In this document: positions 1 through 5,737 of the stretch, piece after piece
How the letters are laid out: each line of letters begins with the position of its first letter
How positions within the stretch are numbered: the first letter of the stretch is position 1
Origin: an uncultured bacterium
GTDB lineage: Bacteria > Bacillota_I > Bacilli_A > RF39 > UBA660
Assembly: GCA_905215635.1 (NCBI GenBank)
Contig: CAJMQX010000044.1
Location: forward strand, 1 to 6,244
Reading direction: 5' to 3'
DNA: 6,244 nucleotides
Translations under genes and position numbers: made by a program
Notes under the pieces: model-generated
The model's input: only the letters and a program-made list of their open reading frames with translations
What the model was told of the DNA's origin: nothing
Database searches by the model: none

Positions 1-50
1 AGATCAACAAAAGAATTCAAGGCAAGAGACTGGGATTCATACCGGAATAA

Positions 51-1484
51 TTCGCTATTATTAGTGAAAATATTGATTCTTTATCAGGGTTTAATACTAA
101 ATTAGATTGGGAAAGAGTTTATCTATATGGCGATACTTTCAAATCTATTTTAGGAACAGTCTCATCAGATACTCAAGGTATACCTGAAGAACTAGCTAAT
201 ATTTATCTAAAAAAAGGCTATAGTCTAGACGATAGAGTAGGTATCAGTTATCTAGAATATCAGTATGAAGATTATTTAAAAGGTACTAAAGCGGTATATC
301 GTGTTGGTAAAAACAATAATTATGAATTAGTAAGTTTCGGTAAAAGAGGTAATGATATCGTTCTAACTATTGATATTGATTTACAAAAATATTTAGAAGA
401 TGTTCTAAAAGAAGAAGTAATTAATACTAGTTATGAACCAAATACTACATATTATAATCGTTCCTTTGCTATTATTTCTAATCCAAACACCGGAGAAATA
501 TTAGCTATGGCTGGTAAACAAGTTAGAACTAAGGATAATGGTACTAAAGAGATTGTTGATTATACTCCTGGTATAGTTACCTTGCCTGTAACACCCGGAT
601 CAGTAGTAAAAGGAGCTTCTATGTTAGTAGGATACAAATATGGTGCTATTGATATTGGCACTATTCAAAAAGATGAATGTATTAAAATAAAGAATACTCC
701 TGAAAAATGTTCTTGGCGTACCATGGGAGATATTGATGATTTATATGCCTTAAGATATTCTTCTAATGTTTATCAATACAAAATAGCTATTAAAGTAGGA
801 GAGGGCAACTACGAATATAATGAACCTTTAAAAATCAATAAAGATGCTTTTAATAAGTATCGCAAAATGTATCAGTCATTTGGATTAGGTATAAAAACCG
901 GTATTGATTTACCAGTAGAAAGCTTAGGATACACTGGAATTTCTACCTTACCAGGTCATCTTCTAGACTTCTCAATTGGACAGTACGACACCTATACTCC
1001 AATTCAGTTATCCCAATATATAAATACTATTGCTAATGGTGGAACAAGATTAAAGCCGTATCTCTTAAAAGAAGTGTATGCACCATCAGCTAATAAAGAA
1101 GACGTTCTAGGAGACTTGATATATGCTAATAATAAAGAAGTATTAGGAAAAATAGATATTGATGCCAAATATATGGATAGAGTAAGACTAGGCTTTAATC
1201 AAGTAGTAACTGATGGGTTAGGTTATGGCTATATGGGTAACTATTATAATTCATCTGGTAAAACTGGTACTAGTCAAAGTTTTATAGATACTAATGGCGA
1301 TGGCGTTGTTGATACTGAAACTATCTCTACATCTTTTGTAGGATATTCTCCAAGCGATAACCCTAAAATGAGTATCGTTGTCGTATCTCCTGATATAAGC
1401 CTCCCAAATTCTGATTATCAAAGCCCGGCTACTAAAAGAATTTCTGCTAAATTAGTAAATAAATATTTTGAAATATACCACTAA
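51..1484 (+). CDS. Class B penicillin-binding protein (transpeptidase), 5'-partial
   Basis: This D,D-transpeptidase cross-links peptidoglycan outside the membrane. The visible frame gives 477 residues; the family is usually 600-700, so the membrane anchor and early N-terminal domain lie beyond the window. In order it shows a dimerisation-domain segment with GYSLDDRVGISYLEYQYE (about 219-272), the linker GNDIVLTIDIDLQ (about 351-389), and the conserved NPNTGEILAMAG strand (about 483-515). The transpeptidase motifs follow: SxxK as SVVK (catalytic Ser codon 600-602), SxN as SSN (759-767) and KTGTS (1260-1274). All are intact, so the domain should be active. The ATG at 507 is not the start, because it lies inside the conserved strand and the similarity continues upstream. 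A TAA at 48-50 breaks the same frame. An acidic DTNGDGVVD loop (1287-1313) follows KTGTS. Two Cys (codons 678 and 708) could form a disulfide. Which class B subtype (elongation or division) cannot be told. Confidence 0.9.
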   Translation, partial: FAIISENIDSLSGFNTKLDWERVYLYGDTFKSILGTVSSDTQGIPEELANIYLKKGYSLDDRVGISYLEYQYEDYLKGTKAVYRVGKNNNYELVSFGKRGNDIVLTIDIDLQKYLEDVLKEEVINTSYEPNTTYYNRSFAIISNPNTGEILAMAGKQVRTKDNGTKEIVDYTPGIVTLPVTPGSVVKGASMLVGYKYGAIDIGTIQKDECIKIKNTPEKCSWRTMGDIDDLYALRYSSNVYQYKIAIKVGEGNYEYNEPLKINKDAFNKYRKMYQSFGLGIKTGIDLPVESLGYTGISTLPGHLLDFSIGQYDTYTPIQLSQYINTIANGGTRLKPYLLKEVYAPSANKEDVLGDLIYANNKEVLGKIDIDAKYMDRVRLGFNQVVTDGLGYGYMGNYYNSSGKTGTSQSFIDTNGDGVVDTETISTSFVGYSPSDNPKMSIVVVSPDISLPNSDYQSPATKRISAKLVNKYFEIYH

Positions 1485-1498
1485 ATTTAAGAAAATGG

Positions 1499-1528
1499 TT
1501 GTCAATGTCAATTAAAATATGTTATAAT
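1499..1528 (+). promoter_or_regulatory. Promoter of rpmG-efp (extended -10)
   Basis: TTGTCA at 1499-1504 is followed by an 18-nt spacer and a perfect TATAAT at 1523-1528. A TG at 1520-1521 gives an extended -10. Transcription should begin near 1535, about 25 nt before the rpmG start codon. No terminator hairpin is visible between the PBP gene and this promoter, so read-through from the PBP gene is also possible. Confidence 0.85.
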
Positions 1529-1560
1529 ACCATTGATGTTTTGAAGGAGGGAAGAAAACC

Positions 1561-1728
1561 ATGGCAAAGAAAAACGAAAATAGAGTTTTAGTATCATTAG
1601 TATGTGAAGATTGTAAGACTCCTAACTATACAGTTAGTAAGAATAAAAAAAATACAACGGAACGTTTAGAACTTAACAAATATTGTCCTAGATGTCGTAA
1701 GAACACTAATCACAAAGAAAAGAAATAA
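1561..1728 (+). CDS. rpmG: 50S ribosomal protein L33 (zinc-binding, C+ type)
   Basis: This 55-residue protein is a component of the large ribosomal subunit near the E site. It begins [18 protein letters not shown] and carries two CxxC pairs (C15/C18 and C42/C45) that form the zinc ribbon, so it is the zinc-containing C+ form and not the Cys-free paralogue. The family's usual length is about 49-55 residues, so the gene is complete. A very strong Shine-Dalgarno site, AAGGAGG at 1544-1550, lies 10 nt before the ATG. The gene is first in a two-gene operon with efp, whose start is 18 nt after this stop. Many Bacillota keep several rpmG paralogues that switch with zinc supply. No Zur-like operator is evident here. 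Confidence 0.95.
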   Translation: MAKKNENRVLVSLVCEDCKTPNYTVSKNKKNTTERLELNKYCPRCRKNTNHKEKK

Positions 1729-1746
1729 TGAGAAAGGAATAACCAT

Positions 1747-2304
1747 ATGATAAATGTTAATGATTTTAAAAATGGTATGACTATAAGTTACGAAGGAAAC
1801 TTATATCAAGTACTAGAATCTCAACATGTAAAACCAGGAAAAGGAGCAGCAATCGTTAAAACTAAGTTAAAAAATTTAAGAACTGGTTCTATCGTAGAAC
1901 AAACATTCAATTCTGGAATAAAGGTTCCCCAAGGACATGTTGAAAAAATAAAGATGCAATATCTATATGAAAATAGTGGTAACTATACTTTCATGAATAT
2001 GAATACTTATGAACAAGTTGATTTATCAAAAAGTCAAATTGAAAACGAAGCTAAATTCTTAAAAGAAGGCTTAGAAGTATTAATATTCTTCTATGAGGGT
2101 GAAATGTTAGGCATTGAATTACCAGAAAAAATTGACTATGTAATTACTTCAACTGAACCTGCCATTAAAGGAAATACTGCTACAAATGCTACTAAAGATG
2201 CAATTATTGAAACAGGTCTACTTGTTAAAGTACCATTGTTTATTGAACAAGGTGAAGAAATAATCGTATCTACTAAAGATGGCAAATATGTATCTAGAAA
2301 GTAA
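1747..2304 (+). CDS. efp: Translation elongation factor P
   Basis: EF-P binds ribosomes stalled at consecutive prolines, between the P and E sites, and stimulates peptide bond formation. The 185-residue length is exactly that of the family. The N-terminal KOW-like domain (about 1-62) carries the loop HVKPGKGAA, whose tip lysine, K32, corresponds to the residue modified in other bacteria (beta-lysylated K34 in E. coli, 5-aminopentanol-modified K32 in B. subtilis). Two OB-fold domains follow (about 65-125 and 130-185). The last contains the C-terminal signature around GNTATNATKDAIIETG (142-157). The Shine-Dalgarno site is AAAGGA (1733-1738), 8 nt before ATG. The gene is co-transcribed with rpmG, so two translation functions share one promoter, and it ends at a hairpin terminator. 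No modification enzyme is encoded in the window. Confidence 0.97.
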   Translation: MINVNDFKNGMTISYEGNLYQVLESQHVKPGKGAAIVKTKLKNLRTGSIVEQTFNSGIKVPQGHVEKIKMQYLYENSGNYTFMNMNTYEQVDLSKSQIENEAKFLKEGLEVLIFFYEGEMLGIELPEKIDYVITSTEPAIKGNTATNATKDAIIETGLLVKVPLFIEQGEEIIVSTKDGKYVSRK

Positions 2305-2310
2305 TTAATC

Positions 2311-2336
2311 AAAGGAATGTACACACATTCTTTTTT
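2311..2336 (+). terminator. Rho-independent terminator of rpmG-efp
   Basis: The stem GAATGT/ACATTC around the loop ACAC extends outward through a G-U and three A-U pairs (AAAG with TTTT), about 10 bp in all, and ends in a run of six T. It begins 6 nt after the efp stop and separates the translation operon from the recombinase promoter. Confidence 0.85.
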
Positions 2337-2370
2337 AATTAATTTAATACAAACAAATGTACGAAAACTA

Positions 2371-2399
2371 TTGACATTAATTTTTATATATGATACTAT
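2371..2399 (+). promoter_or_regulatory. Promoter of the xer-phosphohexomutase operon (extended -10)
   Basis: A consensus TTGACA (2371-2376) is followed by a 17-nt spacer and TACTAT (2394-2399), with TG at 2391-2392 giving the extended form TGATACTAT. The start point should lie near 2406, downstream of the ATG at 2390, which rules that ATG out for this transcript. Confidence 0.8.
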
Positions 2400-2449
2400 T
2401 ATATTGTAAGAAAAATATAAATGATATGGTTTGTAAGAGTAGTGATAAG

Positions 2450-3355
2450 ATGATTAAAATAGAAGATTTAGAAATAAGTAATAAAAATAAAGAAATATTA
2501 AATCAGTACCAAAAATACTTAATAACTATTAAATTCTTAAATGTTGATAGTACTATTAACTCATATATTTTAGATATTTATAAATATTTAGAATACGTTG
2601 ACAAAGATTATGATAAGACTGATAGTTCTGATACATATAAATATCTTAAATACTTAGAAAAAGAAAAGTATAGTATTTATTCTGTAGTAAGAAAAATATC
2701 TTCATTAAAATCATTCTATAACTATTTAAATACTGAAGAGATATATCATAACAATATTGATCTAGAAAGACCTAAGTTTTATAAGAAATTACCTCATGTT
2801 CTAACCATCGACGAAGTAGATAAATTATTAGATATAAAATTAGAAACTCCATACGATTATCGTAATAAGGCAATGTTAGAATTAATGTATGCCACCGGTC
2901 TTCGTGTATCAGAACTCATGAACTTAACTTATCAAAATATTGATTTAGATAAACAAGTAGTTAGATGTTTTGGTAAAGGAAATAAAGAAAGAATAGTTCC
3001 GATGGGTGATGTTGCTTGCAAATATTTAAAAATATATCTAGAAGAATATCGAGATACCTTCTTAAAAGGTTACCTTTGTGATAATCTTTTCTTAAACAAT
3101 CATGGCAAAAAAATGACTAGACAAGGATTTTTCAAAAACCTTAAAATAATTGCCCTAAATCAAGGAATTGAAGAAAACATTACTCCGCATATGCTAAGAC
3201 ACTCCTTTGCTACTCACTTACTAAATAATGGAGCTGACTTAAGAAGTATTCAAATGATGTTAGGACATGAAAATATTGGTACTACTGGGATATATACTAA
3301 TGTATCACTAGAAAAATTAAAAGATAATTATGATTTATACTATCCGAAAGGATAG
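2450..3355 (+). CDS. xerD: XerC/XerD-family site-specific tyrosine recombinase
   Basis: This DNA recombinase most likely resolves chromosome dimers at dif, working with a partner Xer protein and FtsK. From the start at 2450 the protein has 301 residues, the normal Xer length. The N-terminal SAM-like core-binding domain spans about 16-105 and the catalytic domain about 115-295. All active-site residues are present: R152 (ATGLRVSE), K176 (GKGNKER), H247 and R250 (HMLRHSFATH), H273 (LGHENIGTT) and nucleophile Y282 (IYTNVS). The start is chosen because the in-frame ATGs at 2390 and 2426 lie within or just after the promoter and would add about 8-20 atypical residues. The Shine-Dalgarno site is weak (AAGAG, 2435-2439), and 2426 remains possible. 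NNGADLRSIQMMLGHENIGTT resembles XerD slightly more than XerC, but the symbol is tentative. The usual YTH after the nucleophile reads YTN. It leads an operon, with the next gene 14 nt away. A phage or element integrase is unlikely given its context. Confidence 0.9.
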   Translation: MIKIEDLEISNKNKEILNQYQKYLITIKFLNVDSTINSYILDIYKYLEYVDKDYDKTDSSDTYKYLKYLEKEKYSIYSVVRKISSLKSFYNYLNTEEIYHNNIDLERPKFYKKLPHVLTIDEVDKLLDIKLETPYDYRNKAMLELMYATGLRVSELMNLTYQNIDLDKQVVRCFGKGNKERIVPMGDVACKYLKIYLEEYRDTFLKGYLCDNLFLNNHGKKMTRQGFFKNLKIIALNQGIEENITPHMLRHSFATHLLNNGADLRSIQMMLGHENIGTTGIYTNVSLEKLKDNYDLYYPKG

Positions 3356-3369
3356 AGAAAGGATATAAA

Positions 3370-4737
3370 ATGAAATTAACAAAAGAAATATTTAGAGAAT
3401 ATGATATAAGGGGAATATATAATCAAGAATTTGATGAAGAAATAGCTTATTTAATAGGAAAGGCTTATGGTACAAAATTAAGAAGCTATGGCAAAAATAA
3501 AACTGTTGTAGCCTATGATAATCGTTTATCATCTCCGTCTTTAGAAGAAAATCTAGTAAAAGGAGTATTAGAAACAGGTGTAGATGTTCTAAGATTAGGT
3601 CTAGCAACAACTCCAATGTGCTATTTTGCTGCCAATTATTATGGTACAGATGCTAGTATGATGATTACTGCTAGTCATAATCCTAAGGAATATAATGGTT
3701 TCAAATTTTCTTACAATGGAATTCATAATGCTTATGGTGAGTCTGTTAAAGAAATATATGAAATTATAGAAAAAGGAGAATTTGCATCTGGAAAAGGTGA
3801 AATTATTAATAAGAATATTGAAGAAGCTTACATCGATTTAATTACTAAAAAGTTAACATTTGGAAGCAGAAAAATTAAAGTTGTCTATGATTGTGGTAAT
3901 GGCACTACTAGTATTATTGCGGATAAAGTTTTTGCAAAATTACCACAAATAGATTCTATACCTTTATTTAATATTTTGGATGGCAATTTTCCTAATCATC
4001 ATCCAGATCCTTGTGTATATGAAAATCTTTTCAAATTAAGAGATAAAGTTCTAGAAGAACATGCTGACTTAGGAATTGGCTATGATGGTGATGGCGATCG
4101 TGTTGGCTTTATTGATAATCAAGGAAATATGATTGAAACTGATAAATTCATGATTATCATGTGGAAATATCTTTATGATAAAGTTGATAATAAAGCTTGC
4201 TTATTTGATGTAAAATGTAGTAAGTCTCTTGAAGATGAACTAATTAAATTAGGAGTTAAACCAGTTGAATATCGTACTGGTAATTCATATACTAGAGCTG
4301 CTTCAGCAGAAGGAGATTATCCACTAAGTGGAGAATTATCAGGACACGTCTATTTTAGAGATAAGTTTCCAGGATATGATGATGGTATTTATGCCGGAAT
4401 GCGCTTAATTGAATTACTAACCCATATCGATAAGCCATTATCAAGCCTGTTAGATGATACAAATAAATATTATTCAACTCCTGAGATGAAAGTCAAAACA
4501 ACTGATGATAAAAAATTCTTAATTATTAATAAAATAAAAGAGTATTGTGAAAACAAAGAATATAACATATTAACAATTGATGGAGTTAAAGCAAAATTTT
4601 CTGATGGATTTGCCTTGGTAAGAGCTTCAAATACTGGTCCTAACATCACTATGCGTTTTGAAGCCACTACCGAAAAAAGGCTTGAAGAATTAAAAGAAGA
4701 ATTCACTACTGAATTAAACAAATATTTAGATAAATAA
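3370..4737 (+). CDS. Phosphomannomutase/phosphoglucomutase (alpha-D-phosphohexomutase, ManB/CpsG-like)
   Basis: This cytosolic enzyme interconverts hexose 6-phosphate and hexose 1-phosphate through a phosphoserine, feeding nucleotide-sugar synthesis for envelope polymers. At 455 residues it is full length with the four superfamily domains. It shows the early EYDIRGIY motif (10-17), the phosphoserine loop TASHNP with S102, and then GFK. The metal-binding loop is DGDGDR (239-244), the sugar-specificity loop GELSGH (321-326), and the C-terminal phosphate clamp RASNTGPNITMR (418-429). These motifs fit the PMM/PGM branch better than GlmM or PGM of the PgcA type, but mannose versus glucose preference cannot be read from sequence. 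N305 in RTGNS stands where the Pseudomonas AlgC enzyme has a His. AAAGGA (3358-3363) lies 6 nt before the ATG. It is the second gene of the operon behind the recombinase. No clear terminator follows. Confidence 0.92.
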   Translation: MKLTKEIFREYDIRGIYNQEFDEEIAYLIGKAYGTKLRSYGKNKTVVAYDNRLSSPSLEENLVKGVLETGVDVLRLGLATTPMCYFAANYYGTDASMMITASHNPKEYNGFKFSYNGIHNAYGESVKEIYEIIEKGEFASGKGEIINKNIEEAYIDLITKKLTFGSRKIKVVYDCGNGTTSIIADKVFAKLPQIDSIPLFNILDGNFPNHHPDPCVYENLFKLRDKVLEEHADLGIGYDGDGDRVGFIDNQGNMIETDKFMIIMWKYLYDKVDNKACLFDVKCSKSLEDELIKLGVKPVEYRTGNSYTRAASAEGDYPLSGELSGHVYFRDKFPGYDDGIYAGMRLIELLTHIDKPLSSLLDDTNKYYSTPEMKVKTTDDKKFLIINKIKEYCENKEYNILTIDGVKAKFSDGFALVRASNTGPNITMRFEATTEKRLEELKEEFTTELNKYLDK

Positions 4738-4775
4738 TATTACTTGTAAAAATGTGTCAAGTGATGCCTAAAGCC

Positions 4776-4803
4776 TTGCATATATTTCTATATATGATAT
4801 AAT
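4776..4803 (+). promoter_or_regulatory. Promoter of the structured RNA (extended -10)
   Basis: TTGCAT (4776-4781) is followed by a 16-nt spacer and a perfect TATAAT (4798-4803), preceded by TG at 4795-4796. The predicted start, seven bases past the -10, is A4810, the first base of the closing stem of the downstream RNA. That coincidence supports both calls. Confidence 0.82.
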
Positions 4804-4809
4804 TAAACT

Positions 4810-4983
4810 ACCTGAAGGATACGACAACTAGATTTAAAACCGACAAAGATATATAAAAGGGATCTAATTACTTATATGTGTTGAATGCTTAATCTGTATT
4901 AAGAATCCTAATTATGAGTATGTGATTACCCACCTGTGTGATTTACGCGCGGGTTTTATCTCCCTAGTATCGGTTCTTTGGGT
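4810..4983 (+). ncRNA. ssrS: Probable 6S RNA (RNA polymerase regulator)
   Basis: This is a 174-nt RNA with no credible coding content. The terminal stem pairs ACCUGAAG (4810-4817) with CUUUGGGU (4976-4983), then GAUAC (4818-4822) with GUAUC (4967-4971) and, past a bulge, UAG (4829-4831) with CUA (4964-4966). An inner stem pairs UAAAACC (4835-4841) with GGUUUUA (4952-4958). It opens to a bubble with about 17 AU-rich bases on the 5' side and a small GC-rich hairpin on the 3' side. An apical arm is closed by GGG (4859-4861) with CCC (4929-4931), UAAU (4865-4868) with AUUA (4925-4928), and a terminal hairpin (4888-4903). 6S RNA mimics an open promoter and sequesters vegetative RNA polymerase. In B. 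subtilis 6S-1 RNA lies in the aspS-yrvM intergenic region, next to the tcdA orthologue yrvM, so the position fits. The 6S identity is inference from fold and context. That a structured RNA exists here is firmer. A T-box or riboswitch leader of tcdA is less likely, because no T-box sequence is present. Confidence 0.66.
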
Positions 4984-4990
4984 AAAACTA

Positions 4991-5019
4991 TTGACTTTAA
5001 GAGATAATTGTTATATTAT
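4991..5019 (+). promoter_or_regulatory. Promoter of tcdA
   Basis: TTGACT (4991-4996), a 17-nt spacer and TATTAT (5014-5019) give one mismatch to each consensus hexamer. The start point should lie near 5026, giving a leader of about 19 nt before the ATG at 5045. An alternative -10, TATATT at 5012-5017 with TG at 5009-5010, has a short 15-nt spacer. The element overlaps the terminator hairpin at 4999-5027. Confidence 0.68.
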
Positions 5020-5027
5020 CTCTTTTT
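4999..5027 (+). terminator. Hairpin terminator after the structured RNA
   Basis: A perfect 10-bp inverted repeat, AAGAGATAAT with ATTATCTCTT, encloses a 6-nt loop and ends in a run of five T. It would end the precursor about 44 nt past the closing stem, so 3' trimming to about 4983 is implied. The stem is AU-rich and may be only moderately efficient, allowing some read-through into tcdA. Confidence 0.72.
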
Positions 5028-5031
5028 GTAT

Positions 5032-5037
5032 GGAGTG
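5032..5037 (+). promoter_or_regulatory. Ribosome binding site fixing the tcdA start
   Basis: GGAGTG lies 7 nt before the ATG at 5045. It supports that start over the in-frame ATG at 4922, which lies inside the structured RNA, upstream of the terminator, and has no Shine-Dalgarno site. Confidence 0.75.
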
Positions 5038-5044
5038 TGATAAA

Positions 5045-5737
5045 ATGTTTGAACGAGTAATCTCTTTAGTAGGAGAATCAAATTATCAAAAAATTAAAAA
5101 CACAACCATTTTGGTTGTAGGCCTTGGAGGAGTAGGAGGATACACTATGGAATCCTTAATTCGTAGTGGTATTCATAACATTATTCTAGTAGACTATGAC
5201 AATATTGATATAACTAATTTAAATCGTCAAATCATCACTAATAATACCAATATTGGCAAGCCTAAAGTAAAAGAAGCTAAAGAAAGAATTTTAAGTATTA
5301 ATCCTCATTGTAATGTTAAAACATATCAAACATTTCTTGAGGAAAAAACTATTAATATTCTTACTGAAAATAAAATAGATTATATCGTAGACGCTTGTGA
5401 TAGTGTTCCAGCAAAAAAACTTCTAATAAAATATTCTCTAGATAATAACATAAAACTAATTTCTAGTATGGGTACTGCTAATAAAATAGATCCTACTAAA
5501 TTAGCTGTAACAGATATTAGAAAAACATCTTATGATCCTTTAGCAAAAATCTTAAGAAAATATGTTAATGATCTTAAAACAAATAAAAAAGTTATGGTCG
5601 TATCATCAACGGAAATGCCCGTTAGAAAAGATTGTCTATCAAGTTTAGTATATGTTCCTGCAATAGCTGGATTATTATGCTCAAACTATATTATAAGAGA
5701 CATTATAAATAAGAAAGAAGATGCAAATAATGACTAA
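5045..5737 (+). CDS. tcdA: tRNA threonylcarbamoyladenosine dehydratase (TcdA/CsdL, YrvM-like)
   Basis: This E1-like enzyme uses ATP to cyclise t6A at position 37 of ANN-decoding tRNAs to ct6A, in the cytosol. The 230-residue protein begins MFERVISLVGESNYQKIK, the family's typical opening. It continues with the nucleotide-binding VVGLGGVGG (24-32), the acidic VDYDNID (49-55), NLNRQ (58-62), GKPKV (71-75) and DACDS (116-120). The TcdA stretch SSMGTANKIDPTKLAVTDI (140-158) and KTSYDPLAKILRK (160-172) follow. The tail LVYVPAIAGLLCSNYIIRDI (201-220) matches the family's hydrophobic end. It is on the short side (E. coli about 268), with the loss mostly between SSTE (187-190) and the tail. The start at 5045 is set by the Shine-Dalgarno site and promoter; the frame open back to 4922 encodes atypical residues over the ncRNA. 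It overlaps the next gene by 8 nt, so the two are translated together. MoeB/ThiF homologues are excluded by the TcdA-specific segments. Confidence 0.93.
   Translation: MFERVISLVGESNYQKIKNTTILVVGLGGVGGYTMESLIRSGIHNIILVDYDNIDITNLNRQIITNNTNIGKPKVKEAKERILSINPHCNVKTYQTFLEEKTINILTENKIDYIVDACDSVPAKKLLIKYSLDNNIKLISSMGTANKIDPTKLAVTDIRKTSYDPLAKILRKYVNDLKTNKKVMVVSSTEMPVRKDCLSSLVYVPAIAGLLCSNYIIRDIINKKEDANND
5712..5720 (+). promoter_or_regulatory. Weak ribosome binding site deciding the start of the 140-aa gene
   Basis: The purine run AGAAAGAAG ends directly before the ATG at 5721, leaving no spacer for it, but sits 9 nt before the ATG at 5730. It therefore favours 5730. It lies inside tcdA, so translation is probably coupled to tcdA termination at 5737. 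Confidence 0.5.

Noticed and set aside
507..509. ATG at 507 as the start of the PBP
   Set aside because: It falls inside the conserved NPNTGEILAMAG strand, and PBP-like sequence continues in frame back to 51.
2136..2324. Minus-strand frame within efp
   Set aside because: It is a shadow of the conserved efp C-terminus, with no Shine-Dalgarno site or recognisable product.
3392..3616. Minus-strand Leu-rich frame within the phosphohexomutase
   Set aside because: It is antisense to conserved coding sequence, and its Leu/Ile richness comes from complementing AT-rich Glu/Lys/Asn codons.
4470..4721. Minus-strand frame at the end of the phosphohexomutase
   Set aside because: It is antisense to the conserved C-terminal phosphate-clamp domain and has no promoter or ribosome site of its own.
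4739..4765. Terminator for the phosphohexomutase gene
   Set aside because: ATTACTTG pairs with CAAGTGAT (8 bp with one G-U) around an 11-nt loop, but no T-run follows. It could be a weak RNA hairpin only.
4782..4809. dif-like site
   Set aside because: The end AATTAAACT recalls the XerD arm of Bacillus dif, but only about half of the 28 positions match and the other arm does not fit. The stretch is better explained as the RNA promoter in AT-rich DNA.
4922..5044. N-terminal extension of tcdA from ATG 4922
   Set aside because: It lies inside the structured RNA and upstream of a terminator and the tcdA promoter. It lacks a Shine-Dalgarno site and encodes residues not typical of TcdA, while 5045 gives a family-like start.
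4810..5044. T-box or metabolite riboswitch controlling tcdA
   Set aside because: No AGGGUGG-type T-box sequence is present, and I recognise no riboswitch core. The RNA has its own closed terminal stem, and tcdA has a separate promoter.
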